In this document: positions 18,785-28,343 of the stretch, in pieces
Layout: every line of letters starts with the position of its first letter
Numbering within the stretch: the first letter of the stretch is position 1
Assembly (NCBI RefSeq): GCF_000385375.1
Contig: NZ_ARVV01000001.1
Location: forward strand, 930,001 to 994,000
DNA from: Methyloversatilis discipulorum
GTDB taxonomy: Bacteria > Pseudomonadota > Gammaproteobacteria > Burkholderiales > Rhodocyclaceae
Length of the DNA stretch: 64,000 nucleotides
Reading direction: 5' to 3'
The notes under the pieces: generated by a model
Databases searched by the model: none
What the model saw: only the letters and a program-made list of their open reading frames with translations
Told to the model about the DNA's origin: nothing
Translations under genes and position numbers: made by a program

Positions 18785-20278
18785 TCAGAGCTTGCCGGCG
18801 CGTTCGAGCAGGAAGTGGGTCAGCAGCGGTACCGGACGACCGGTGCCGCCCTTTTCCTTGCCGCTCTTCCATGCGGTACCGGCGATGTCCAGGTGCGCCC
18901 ACTTGAACTTCTTCGCGAAACGGGCAAGGAAGCAGGCGGCGGTGATCGACCCGGCGGGGCGGCCACCGATATTGCCCATGTCGGCGAAGTTGCTCTTCAG
19001 CTGATCCTGGTAATCCTCCCAGATCGGCAGGCGCCAGGCGCGGTCCCAAGAGGTCTGGCCGGCGGCCAGCAGTTCGTCGGCCAGCGCGTCGTCGTTGGCC
19101 ATCAGGCCGCTGGTGACGTGGCCCAGCGCGATGATGCAGGCACCGGTCAGCGTCGCGATATCGATTACGCAGGCGGGCTCGTAACGCTCGGCGTAGGTCA
19201 GCGCATCGCACAGGATGAGCCGGCCTTCGGCGTCGGTGTTCAGGATTTCTATGGTCTGGCCGGACATCGACTTGACCACGTCACCGGGCCGCGTGGCTGC
19301 GCCACCCGGCATGTTCTCGGTGGTCGGGATGAGGCCGATCACGTTCAGCGGCAGCTTCATCGCGGCCAGCGCCTGGAAGGTGCCAAGCACGCTGGCGGCG
19401 CCGCACATGTCGTACTTCATCTCGTCCATGCCTTCGCCCGGCTTCAGCGAAATGCCGCCGGTGTCGAAGGTGATGCCCTTGCCGACCAGCACGATGGGCG
19501 CCTCGTTCTTCTTGCCGGCGCGGTACTCCATCGCGATGAACTTGGGCGGCTGGCGCGAGCCGGCAGCGACCGACAGGAAGGAACCCATACCCAGCTTCTG
19601 AATGTCGGCGCGGTCGAGCACGGTGACGGCGATATCCGACTTCTTGCCAAGTTCGAGTGCCTGTTCGGCGAGATAGGTCGGCGTGCAGACGTTGGGCGGC
19701 AGGTTGCCGAGCGTCTTCGCGAGCGCCATGCCGTGACCGATCGCTTCGCCCTGTGCAAGCGCGTCGGCGGCAGCAGACGCCGCGGTTTTCTTCGGCAGCG
19801 TGAAGCCGAGCGCGGCCAGTGCGCGCGACTCGTCCTTCTTGTTGCGGGCGTGGGTGTCGTAGCGGTACAGCACGTCGAGTGCGACGATGGCGGCCTGACG
19901 CAATGCGCCGGCTGTGCCGACCTTGCGCGGGGCGACTTCGGCCAGCGTGCTCACTGCGTCGCTGGCGCCGGTGTCGCGCAGCGCACGCACGCTGGCGGCA
20001 ACCGCGTCGCGGTATTCCTTGAGACCGAATTCCTTTTCCTTGCCGAGGCCGACCAGCAGCACGCGTTCGGCGGCGATGCCCGGCAGCTTGTGCAGCAGCA
20101 GCGTGGTGCCGGACTTGCCGTCCATGTCGCCGCTGCCGAGGATGTCGGCGATGCGGCCCTTGCTGGCGGCGTCGAGCGCCGCGGCTGCCGCGCCCGGTTT
20201 GCGCGACTCGAATACACCCACGACCAGGGCGCCGGTGCGCAGTTTCTCGGGGCCGCCGCTCTTTATGCTAAATTCCAC
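18785..20278 (-). CDS. pepA: Leucyl aminopeptidase PepA (M17)
   Basis: A 497-residue cytosolic aminopeptidase releasing N-terminal residues from peptides; in E. coli it also acts as a DNA-binding protein in carAB control and Xer recombination. The active-site motifs GKGITFDTGG (Lys and Asp metal ligands), MKYDMCGA and NTDAEGRL are all intact. Length is standard. It is the first gene of the minus-strand operon and divergent from lptF, across a 126-bp gap, an arrangement common in beta- and gammaproteobacteria. Confidence 0.97.
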   Translation of the reverse strand: MEFSIKSGGPEKLRTGALVVGVFESRKPGAAAAALDAASKGRIADILGSGDMDGKSGTTLLLHKLPGIAAERVLLVGLGKEKEFGLKEYRDAVAASVRALRDTGASDAVSTLAEVAPRKVGTAGALRQAAIVALDVLYRYDTHARNKKDESRALAALGFTLPKKTAASAAADALAQGEAIGHGMALAKTLGNLPPNVCTPTYLAEQALELGKKSDIAVTVLDRADIQKLGMGSFLSVAAGSRQPPKFIAMEYRAGKKNEAPIVLVGKGITFDTGGISLKPGEGMDEMKYDMCGAASVLGTFQALAAMKLPLNVIGLIPTTENMPGGAATRPGDVVKSMSGQTIEILNTDAEGRLILCDALTYAERYEPACVIDIATLTGACIIALGHVTSGLMANDDALADELLAAGQTSWDRAWRLPIWEDYQDQLKSNFADMGNIGGRPAGSITAACFLARFAKKFKWAHLDIAGTAWKSGKEKGGTGRPVPLLTHFLLERAGKL

Positions 20279-20404
20279 CCGCTTCTCCTCTATCAGTTCG
20301 CGCTGCTTCAGATCGCCCGATTATCGGCGTGAAGCCGCGCGCGAGTCAAAAAAGAACGGCCTGACGCGGCTTTGCGCGAAGGCGTTCCGCACGGAGCCCC
20401 AGGC

Positions 20405-21487
20405 TTGATCTTCCAGCGCGCCGCCCTGCGCGAATTCGCCAGTACCGCTTTGACGGTGTTCGTCGCCTTGTTCGCGATCGTGCTGTCCACTCAGCTCGTG
20501 CGCCTGCTCGGACAGGCGGCGGGCGGGAAAGTGGCATCGGAAGCGGTGATGGCGCTGCTCGGCTTCGGCGCGCTGCGCTATCTGGGCGTGATCCTGTCGC
20601 TGACGCTGTTCATATCGGTGCTGCTGGCGATGTCCCGCAGCTGGCGGGATTCGGAAATGGTGGTGTGGTTCGCGACCGGTCTGCCCCTGTCCGCCTGGGT
20701 GCGGCCAGTGCTGCTGTTCGCGTTGCCCATGGTGATCGCGGTCGGGGTGCTGTCGCTGTACCTGGCGCCGTGGTCGCAGGTGAAGAGCGCCGAATTCCGC
20801 ACCCGAATGAGCAACCGCGACGACGTGGCGCAGATGTCGCCCGGCAGCTTCCGCGAGTCGTCGCAGGCCAACCGGGTGTTCTTCGTCGAGAGCGGCGACG
20901 GCACCGACGGCGCGGTCAAGAACATCTTCGTCAGCACGACCGACAAGGGCAAGGTCGGCGTCATCGTCGCCGGTGACGGCTACACGCAGACCATGGAATC
21001 CGGCGACCGCTTCGTCGTGCTGCTGAACGGACGCCGCTACGAGGGCGAGCCGGGCAGCCCGGAGTACCGCGTGATGGAATTCGAACGTTACGCGGTGCGG
21101 ATCGAAACGAAGGAAGCGCAGGGTGTCGAGTCGCGCCCCTACCTGCTGACGGTCGAGGAACTGCTGGCCGACCCGACCGCACCGAACATGGGCGAGCTGG
21201 CTTTCCGCATCGGTCTGCCGATTGCTGCGCTGAATCTGGCCCTGCTTGCCATCCCGCTGTCTTTCGTCAATCCGCGCGCCGGGCGCGCCAACAATCTGCT
21301 GATGGCGCTGCTGATCTATCTCGTCTATTCGAATCTGCTGAGCATCACCCAGGCCTGGGTGTCGCAGGGCAAGCTGTCCTTCGGCGGCGTGCTGTGGACG
21401 CTGCACGGCGGCATGTTCCTGCTGCTGGCCGGCATGTTCGCCTGGCGCATGTATGGCCACTTGCCGCGCACCTGGCTGGGGCGTTGA
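20405..21487 (+). CDS. lptF: LPS export ABC transporter permease LptF
   Basis: A 360-residue inner-membrane subunit of the LptB2FG complex that extracts LPS. Two groups of three transmembrane helices flank a periplasmic beta-jellyroll region (about 115-265). The TTG at 20405, preceded eight bases earlier by GGAG, gives the family start of hydrophobic residue-IFQRAALREF; an upstream ATG lacks family similarity. lptG begins 3 bp after the stop. Confidence 0.94.
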   Translation: MIFQRAALREFASTALTVFVALFAIVLSTQLVRLLGQAAGGKVASEAVMALLGFGALRYLGVILSLTLFISVLLAMSRSWRDSEMVVWFATGLPLSAWVRPVLLFALPMVIAVGVLSLYLAPWSQVKSAEFRTRMSNRDDVAQMSPGSFRESSQANRVFFVESGDGTDGAVKNIFVSTTDKGKVGVIVAGDGYTQTMESGDRFVVLLNGRRYEGEPGSPEYRVMEFERYAVRIETKEAQGVESRPYLLTVEELLADPTAPNMGELAFRIGLPIAALNLALLAIPLSFVNPRAGRANNLLMALLIYLVYSNLLSITQAWVSQGKLSFGGVLWTLHGGMFLLLAGMFAWRMYGHLPRTWLGR

Positions 21488-21490
21488 TCG

Positions 21491-22564
21491 ATGCTGATCC
21501 ACGAACGCTACATCCGCCGCGAAGTCGCCCTGGCCACACTGCTGGTGCTGGCGGCCTTTCTCGGGCTGTTCGGTTTCTTCGACCTGATCAACGAGCTCGA
21601 TAACCTGGGGCGCGGCAATTACGGCCTGCAGCACGCGGTGATGTACACGGTGCTGACCATGCCCGGTCGTGTGTACGAAACGCTGCCGATCGCGGTGTTG
21701 ATCGGCGCGCTGTACTCATTGACCACGCTGTCGCGCCATTCGGAAATCACCGTGCTGCGTGCGTCGGGGATGTCGACCGGTCGCATCCTGCGTCTGCTTG
21801 CACGCATCGGCCTGCCCTTCGTGCTGCTCACCTTCGTCACTGGCGAATTCATCGCGCCACCGGCCGAGCGCGCGGCGCAGGAACTGAAGCTGTCGGCCCG
21901 TTCGCAGCTGCTCACCGGCGAGTTCCGCAGCGGCTTCTGGGTCAAGGACGGTCACGATTTCGTCAATATCGGCAGCGTCACGCCCGAGGGGGTGCTGCGC
22001 AAGATCCGCATTTTCGAGTTCAACGACAGCCGGGAACTGCTGTCCGTGCTGGAGGCGGCAAGCGGCGGCTACCAGGCGCCTGCCGGATGGGTGCTCACCG
22101 ACGTCACCCGCACGGACTTCTCGGAGAACGGCGCCAAGGTGAGCAAGTCGGACACACTGGTGTGGGATTCCGATCTTAGTCCGGATGTGATGAGCGTGAT
22201 GCTGGTGGTGCCGGAGCGGATGTCGGCGTGGAAGCTGTGGCACTACATCCGGCACCTGTCGGACAACAGACAGGAGACCGGCCGCTACGAAATCGCGCTG
22301 TGGAAGAAATTCAGCTATCCGCTTGCCTGCTTCGTCATGCTGGCGCTCGCGCTGCCATTCGCCTACATGCACAACCGCAATGCGGCGGTCAGCATCAAGG
22401 TGTTCACCGGCGTGATGATAGGCGTGCTGTTCCACATGCTGAACGGCCTGTTCTCGAACCTCGGCGCGATCAACTCGTGGCCGCCTTATGCGGCGGCACT
22501 GACGCCAGGCTTCCTCTTCGTATTCGCTGCGGCGGCCATGCTGTGGTGGGAGGACCGCCGTTGA
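21491..22564 (+). CDS. lptG: LPS export ABC transporter permease LptG
   Basis: A 357-residue partner of LptF with the same six-helix plus periplasmic jellyroll plan. LIHERYIRREV at the N-terminus and KKFSYPLACFVMLALALPFAY near 270 are typical. It directly follows lptF and is convergent with the RDD-family gene, 9 bp away. Confidence 0.95.
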   Translation: MLIHERYIRREVALATLLVLAAFLGLFGFFDLINELDNLGRGNYGLQHAVMYTVLTMPGRVYETLPIAVLIGALYSLTTLSRHSEITVLRASGMSTGRILRLLARIGLPFVLLTFVTGEFIAPPAERAAQELKLSARSQLLTGEFRSGFWVKDGHDFVNIGSVTPEGVLRKIRIFEFNDSRELLSVLEAASGGYQAPAGWVLTDVTRTDFSENGAKVSKSDTLVWDSDLSPDVMSVMLVVPERMSAWKLWHYIRHLSDNRQETGRYEIALWKKFSYPLACFVMLALALPFAYMHNRNAAVSIKVFTGVMIGVLFHMLNGLFSNLGAINSWPPYAAALTPGFLFVFAAAAMLWWEDRR

Positions 22565-22573
22565 GCGCTTCGC

Positions 22574-23005
22574 TCACTTGATGCGGATGACCCGGGTGCC
22601 GGCCAGTCTGTCGTGCAGGAACTGGCGGTCGCGGTCGAACAAGGCCCAGAACAGCCCGACGCCGCAGAACAGCAGCGACGGCCAGCTCAGCAGATAGCGC
22701 GCGAGCGCGCGTTTCAGTTCGGGCGGCCTGTCCTGCGTCGCGTCGACGACACGTATCCCCCAGGTCTGCATGGCCAGCGTCTGTCCGCCACGGCGCCAGT
22801 AGTGAACGAAATACAGGCCAAGCAGCAGCAGGATGTGCAGCCAGGCGAACCAGCCCTGCGGCGCCAGTTCGAAGAACAGCCCGACGATCAGATAGGGCAG
22901 CATGAAACCGGCCGCCAGCACACCAAGCAGCAGCAGGGATTCGTAGAGCAGCGATGCGAGGCGCCGGCGCAGGCCGGCCGCCGGATAACGGGTCGTTTCT
23001 GACAT
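22574..23005 (-). CDS. RDD-family membrane protein
   Basis: A 143-residue protein of the RDD family. The Arg-Asp-Asp theme appears as RLASLLYESLLLL, with GIRVVDATQDRPP and DRQFLHDRLAGTRV also typical. Three hydrophobic segments lie at about 17-40, 47-63 and 103-122. RDD proteins are small inner-membrane proteins with proposed transport roles. It is the last gene of the sigma-factor operon, 53 bp after DUF3106. Confidence 0.85.
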   Translation of the reverse strand: MSETTRYPAAGLRRRLASLLYESLLLLGVLAAGFMLPYLIVGLFFELAPQGWFAWLHILLLLGLYFVHYWRRGGQTLAMQTWGIRVVDATQDRPPELKRALARYLLSWPSLLFCGVGLFWALFDRDRQFLHDRLAGTRVIRIK

Positions 23006-23058
23006 GTGGAAGCGGTGCGGCGTGGCCGCGTTATGAATTGGACGGCTAAGCTGCCTGT

Positions 23059-23511
23059 TTACTTGCGGACCGGCGCCGCCGCCGCCGCGCCCGGCGCCTT
23101 GCTGCCCGGGCGTTGGGCCGCGCCGAGCCGGCTGCGTTCCTCCGGCGACAGCCCTTCGTAGGCTTCCCATTGCCGGCGCAGCGTTTCGCGCTGGTCGGCG
23201 GGCATAGCCTGCAGGCGCTTGTAGCGCTCGCGTGCCTCGATGCGCTCCTGTGCCGTCAGACTGCCCCAGTAGCTCATGCGGGCACGCATCCGCGACTGTT
23301 CCTCCACCGTCATCGACGGGTAGCGCGCGGCCAGATCGAGCCACTTGCGGCGGCGTTCGGCGTCGAAGCTGTCCCAGTCCGCTGCCAGCGGCGACAGGAT
23401 GGCCTGTTCGGCCTGGCCGAGCTGATGCCAGCCAGGTGCCCGGGTCTGTGCTGATGCGCCGGCGCAGGCGAGGGTGGCTGCAAGCAGTGCACCGGCAAAC
23501 TTGCGTCGCAT
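23059..23511 (-). CDS. DUF3106 periplasmic protein
   Basis: A 150-residue protein with a signal peptide (MRRKFAG, then an Ala/Leu core ending ASA). The mature part is strongly helical with repeated ER-rich turns such as LTAQERIEARERY, MPADQRETLRRQW and LSPEERSRL, characteristic of DUF3106. This pattern resembles the helical hooks of CpxP/Spy/CnrX-like periplasmic sensors or chaperones, an analogy rather than proven homology. It overlaps the preceding DUF3619 stop by one base (TGATG). Confidence 0.85.
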   Translation of the reverse strand: MRRKFAGALLAATLACAGASAQTRAPGWHQLGQAEQAILSPLAADWDSFDAERRRKWLDLAARYPSMTVEEQSRMRARMSYWGSLTAQERIEARERYKRLQAMPADQRETLRRQWEAYEGLSPEERSRLGAAQRPGSKAPGAAAAAPVRK

Positions 23512-23936
23512 CAGGACCTGCCCTGGCTGTCGAGCCAGGCTCCGAAACCGCGATCGAGGTAGGCGTCGATAGGCAGATCGTCGGTCAGCAGGGCGCTGTC
23601 GATGTCGAGGGATTCGTTGAAGCGCTCGTCCTGCGATTGCTGGCTGGCCAGGGCGGCGATCAGTGCGAGCATCAGGATACCGACGGCCGGCGCCAGTCCG
23701 TCGCGCAGCCAGCCGCCGCCCAGATGGCCCGGCAGCCCGGCAAAACGGGGCAGCCATGCCAGTCGGCGGCGTGGCGTGGCGGCCTCCAGTGCGCGCTCGC
23801 GTGACTGGCGCAGGCGGAACACGATGTCGGGGGGCAGTTCGGTGCAGGAGGCTTCGAGCGCCGCGTGCACGCGCTGGCCGATCGCGGCCTCGTCGGTCGC
23901 CGCGGACGGAAATGTCGTTCGAACGGTGGATTTCAT
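23511..23936 (-). CDS. DUF3619 single-pass membrane protein, possible anti-sigma factor
   Basis: A 141-residue protein with a cytoplasmic N-terminal helical region (1-80), one membrane helix (about 81-99) and a short acidic periplasmic tail. Its ATG overlaps the stop of the sigma factor by four bases (ATGA) and its stop overlaps the next ATG by one base, so the three proteins are made in step. The topology and coupling to an ECF sigma factor are those of a transmembrane anti-sigma factor; this role is inferred, as DUF3619 is uncharacterised to my knowledge. Confidence 0.8.
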   Translation of the reverse strand: MKSTVRTTFPSAATDEAAIGQRVHAALEASCTELPPDIVFRLRQSRERALEAATPRRRLAWLPRFAGLPGHLGGGWLRDGLAPAVGILMLALIAALASQQSQDERFNESLDIDSALLTDDLPIDAYLDRGFGAWLDSQGRS

Positions 23937-24499
23937 AGCTTGATGCCACGCAGTTTGAGGGCGGCAGCGAGCGCGTGGGTCGCGCGCGAGCAATGCGTCT
24001 TGACGCTGCCTTCCGAACAGCCCATGACGGCGGCCGTTTCGGCAATGTCCAATTCTTCCCAGTAACGCATCAGAAAAGCTTCGCGTTGACGCGTCGGGAG
24101 GCGGGATATTTCACGCTCTATCAGAGCCATCACCTCGCTCTGTTCGAGGTTCTGCTCCGGCGTACGACCCAGTTCCGACGGCTCGTCGATCACCATGTTG
24201 TCGAGCGGGTCGTAATCGTCGTCCTCGTCCGAGCCGGTAAAGGACGACAGCAGCGTGGTCCAGGTCGAGCGCACCTTGCGCCGCCGGAACATGTCGCGGA
24301 TCACGTTCTGCAGGATGCGCTGGAACAGCATCGGAAACTCTTCCGCCGGCCGGTCGGCGTACTTTTCCGCGAGCTTCATCATCGCGTCCTGCACGGCATC
24401 GAGTGCGGATTCGTCGTCGCGCAGCGCGAATACGGCCTGTTTGAAGGCGCGCCGTTCGACCGCGGCGAGAAAGCCGGAAAGTTCTTCGCGAGATGCCAG
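23933..24499 (-). CDS. ECF-like RNA polymerase sigma factor with a CTG start
   Basis: A 188-residue sigma-70-family protein with only regions 2 and 4. Region 2 includes AFKQAVFALRDDESALDAVQDA and FQRILQNVIRDMFRRRK; region 4 is LPTRQREAFLMRYWEELDIAETAAVMGCSEGSVKTHCSRA. An acidic loop (DEDDDYDPLDN) lies between. The family N-terminus, (M)ASREELSGFLAAVERRAFKQ, is reached only from CTG 24499; an in-frame stop lies five codons further upstream and there is no ATG, GTG or TTG between. GAGAAAG sits seven bases before the CTG, supporting it. A GTG at 24394 would cut into region 2. Confidence 0.85.
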   Translation of the reverse strand: MASREELSGFLAAVERRAFKQAVFALRDDESALDAVQDAMMKLAEKYADRPAEEFPMLFQRILQNVIRDMFRRRKVRSTWTTLLSSFTGSDEDDDYDPLDNMVIDEPSELGRTPEQNLEQSEVMALIEREISRLPTRQREAFLMRYWEELDIAETAAVMGCSEGSVKTHCSRATHALAAALKLRGIKL

Positions 24500-24572
24500 G
24501 ATGTGTCTTTCTCAGGGTGGGTGGCGATCGCTGCGGAGCGGGCGGTCAGGCCCGTGCGATGCCGAAAATGCC

Positions 24573-24601
24573 TTGACCGGGAACTGTGCGACAGCTACCC
24601 T
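24573..24601 (+). promoter_or_regulatory. Candidate sigma-70 promoter for ilvI
   Basis: TTGACC, 17-bp spacer, TACCCT, about 37 bp before the ilvI ATG. The -35 is close to consensus and the -10 weak. No leader peptide or attenuator was seen in the 138-bp gap. Confidence 0.4.
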
Positions 24602-24637
24602 TTGCGGCTTTTCCGGAATTTTTTTACAGGTGTGGCG

Positions 24638-26347
24638 ATGCTTTTGACCGGAGCGGAAATTGTAGTCAGGTGCCTTGCGGAAGAAAAGGTCGAGTATGTT
24701 TTCGGCTATCCCGGCGGCGCCGTGCTGTACCTGTACGACGAGCTTTTCAAGCAGGACAAGGTCCGGCACGTACTGGTCCGCCACGAGCAGGCTGCACTGC
24801 ACGCCGCTGATGCCTATTCGCGTTCGACCGAGCGCGTCGGTGTCGCGCTGGTGACCTCCGGCCCCGGTGTGACCAACGCGATCACCGGCATCGCGACCGC
24901 CTACATGGATTCGATCCCGATGGTGATCATTTCCGGTCAGGTGCCGACTGCGGCCATCGGTCAGGATGCCTTCCAGGAGTGCGACACGGTCGGCATCACC
25001 CGTCCCTGCGTGAAGCACAACTTCCTGGTCAAGGACGTCAAGGACATCGCCACCACCATCAAGAAGGCCTTCTATATCGCGAAGACCGGCCGTCCGGGCC
25101 CGGTGCTGGTCGATATCCCGAAGGACATCACGATGGCCAAGGCCGAGTTCGATTATCCGAAGTCGGTCACGATGCGTTCCTACAACCCGATCACCAAGGG
25201 TCACCAGGGCCAGATCAAGAAGGCCGTCCAGCTGCTGCTGGAAGCCAAGCGCCCGATGATCTACGCCGGCGGCGGCGTCATCCTGTCCGACTGTTCGGAA
25301 AAGCTGACCAAGCTGGTGCGCACGCTCGGTGCCCCGTGTACCAACACGCTGATGGGCCTCGGTGCCTATCCGGCCACCGATAAGCAGTTCGTCGGCATGC
25401 TCGGCATGCACGGCAACTACGAAGCCAATATGGCGATGCAGTACTGCGACGTGCTGATCGCGGTCGGTGCCCGCTTCGATGACCGCGTGATCGGCAACCC
25501 GGCCGACTTTGCCCGCGTCGCGCGCAAGATCATCCACATCGACATCGACCCGTCGTCGATTTCCAAGCGCGTGAAGGTGGATGTGCCCATCGTCGGCAAT
25601 CTGCCGGACGTGCTGGACGACATCCTGCGCCTGCTCGATGCGTCGAACGACCGCCCGGACAAGGAAGCGCTCGGCGAGTGGTGGAAGCAGATCGAGGAAT
25701 GGCGCCGTCGTGACTGCCTGAAGTACAAGCAGAGCGACGAAGTGATCAAGCCGCAGTTCGTGGTCGAGAAGCTGTGGGAAGTGACCAAGGGCGACGCCTT
25801 CATCACGTCCGACGTCGGCCAGCACCAGATGTGGGCTGCGCAGTACTACAAGTTCGACAAGCCGCGCCGCTGGCTCAATTCCGGCGGTCTGGGCACGATG
25901 GGCGTGGGCATTCCCTACGGCATCGGCGTACAGCTCGCCCACCCGGGCTCGCCGGTGGCGGTGGTGACCGGTGAAGGTTCGGTGCAGATGAACATCCAGG
26001 AACTGTCGACCTGCAAGCAGTACCGCATTCCACTGAAGATCTGCAGCCTGAACAACCGGTATCTGGGCATGGTCCGCCAGTGGCAGGAAATCATCCACGG
26101 CAACCGTTACTCCGAGTCCTACATGGATTCGCTGCCCGATTTCGCCAAGCTGGCCGAGGCCTATGGCCACGTCGGCATCCGGGTCGAGAAGCCCGGTGAC
26201 GTCGAGGACGCGCTGCGCGAGGCCTTCAAGCGCAAGAACGATCTGGTGTTCATCGACTTCCAGGTCGATCCGACCGAGAACGTGTATCCGATGGTGATGG
26301 GCGGCAAGGGTCTGACCGACATGATCCTGTCGTCCGAGGACCTGTAA
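24638..26347 (+). CDS. ilvI: Acetolactate synthase large subunit
   Basis: A 569-residue ThDP- and FAD-dependent enzyme condensing pyruvate into acetolactate or acetohydroxybutyrate for valine, leucine and isoleucine. The catalytic glutamate is in VRHEQAALHAA; GPGVTNA and RFDDRVIGNP are typical; the ThDP/Mg motif is GEGSVQMNIQELSTC, with Glu in place of the commoner GDG Asp, as in other betaproteobacteria. ATG 24638 gives the usual N-terminus MLLTGAEIVVRCL; a GTG two codons earlier is possible. It heads ilvI-ilvH-ilvC. Confidence 0.97.
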   Translation: MLLTGAEIVVRCLAEEKVEYVFGYPGGAVLYLYDELFKQDKVRHVLVRHEQAALHAADAYSRSTERVGVALVTSGPGVTNAITGIATAYMDSIPMVIISGQVPTAAIGQDAFQECDTVGITRPCVKHNFLVKDVKDIATTIKKAFYIAKTGRPGPVLVDIPKDITMAKAEFDYPKSVTMRSYNPITKGHQGQIKKAVQLLLEAKRPMIYAGGGVILSDCSEKLTKLVRTLGAPCTNTLMGLGAYPATDKQFVGMLGMHGNYEANMAMQYCDVLIAVGARFDDRVIGNPADFARVARKIIHIDIDPSSISKRVKVDVPIVGNLPDVLDDILRLLDASNDRPDKEALGEWWKQIEEWRRRDCLKYKQSDEVIKPQFVVEKLWEVTKGDAFITSDVGQHQMWAAQYYKFDKPRRWLNSGGLGTMGVGIPYGIGVQLAHPGSPVAVVTGEGSVQMNIQELSTCKQYRIPLKICSLNNRYLGMVRQWQEIIHGNRYSESYMDSLPDFAKLAEAYGHVGIRVEKPGDVEDALREAFKRKNDLVFIDFQVDPTENVYPMVMGGKGLTDMILSSEDL

Positions 26348-26371
26348 CGCATTACCCCGACACTGTCGTGC

Positions 26372-26429
26372 GCGGACCCCGGCAGCCATGCGTCGCCGGG
26401 TCCGCCTGACGGACTTACCGGTCTGTCAG
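26372..26429 (+). other. Two adjacent hairpins between ilvI and ilvH
   Basis: GCGGACCCCGGC pairs with GCCGGGTCCGC (26372-26405, one bulge), and CTGACGGAC pairs with GTCTGTCAG (26406-26429, one mismatch). There is no T tract after either, so they may stabilise or process the mRNA rather than end it. Confidence 0.5.
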
Positions 26430-26501
26430 GCAGCGGGCACCGGCCTCCGGCAGCCCGTCTTCGCGGCGGCGGTTCCTGATTTCCAGAAAGAGGCGCTCGC
26501 A

Positions 26502-26993
26502 ATGAGGCATGTCATTTCCGTACTGATCGAGAACGAAGCGGGCGCGCTGTCGCGCGTGTCCGGCCTGTTCTCGGCGCGTGGCTACAACATCGAATCGCTG
26601 ACCGTGGCACCGACCGAAGATGGTTCGCTGTCGCGCATGACCATCATTTCCACCGGCTCGGACGACATCATCGAGCAGATCACCAAGCAGCTGAACAAGC
26701 TGATCGAGGTGGTGAAGGTGGTCGACCTGTCGGAGGCCGCGCACATCGAGCGCGAACTGATGCTCATCAAGGTGCGCGCCACCGGCAAGGACCGCGAAGA
26801 ACTGAAGCGTGTCGCCGACATCTTCCGCGGCCGCATCATCGACGTGACCGACTCGACCTATGTGATCGAACTGACCGGCAACACCGCGAAGCTCGATTCC
26901 TTCGTCGGCGCGATCGACAGTTCGCTGATCCTGGAAACCGTGCGCACCGGCGTCGCCGGCATCGGCCGCGGCGACCGCATCCTGCGCCTCTGA
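26502..26993 (+). CDS. ilvH: Acetolactate synthase regulatory small subunit
   Basis: A 163-residue ACT-domain subunit giving valine feedback control and activation to IlvI. The N-terminal ACT domain (HVISVLIENEAGALSRVSGLF, then GYNIESLTV) and the C-terminal domain (FRGRIIDV, YVIELTG) are complete. AAAGAGG precedes the ATG. The gene lies 154 bp after ilvI, a longer gap than usual, filled by two hairpins. Confidence 0.97.
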   Translation: MRHVISVLIENEAGALSRVSGLFSARGYNIESLTVAPTEDGSLSRMTIISTGSDDIIEQITKQLNKLIEVVKVVDLSEAAHIERELMLIKVRATGKDREELKRVADIFRGRIIDVTDSTYVIELTGNTAKLDSFVGAIDSSLILETVRTGVAGIGRGDRILRL

Positions 26994-28076
<1,083 letters not shown>

Positions 28077-28090
28077 TTGGCGTCCCGCCT

Positions 28091-28136
28091 GGCCCGGCGG
28101 TTCCGGCACATCCGTGCCCGGGCCGCCGGGCCTTTT
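28091..28136 (+). terminator. Terminator after ilvC
   Basis: A perfect 10-bp inverted repeat GGCCCGGCGG / CCGCCGGGCC (28091-28100 and 28123-28132), extended by an inner GGCAC/GTGCC stem, followed by TTTT. Confidence 0.82.
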
Positions 28137-28343
28137 GCATTCCGGGCCATGGTACGCCATGGTTGCTCCGGCGCTTTCGCGATGCGTGTCATCCTGATAC
28201 GTTGAGGGCAGTGGTCGCCCGTTCGCCGCGCCGAAGCGCGCAGTCCGTCCGTCGAGTCGGACAATGAGCACGTATGGCCGACCGGCCTGTAATGCAGAAT
28301 CCATGCCGCGGTGATCCCGCGCATGGTTCGTCGGAGTGAATGC

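Noticed and set aside
24500..24637. Leader peptide or attenuator before ilvI
   Set aside because: No short frame rich in Leu, Val or Ile codons and no terminator/antiterminator pair was found.
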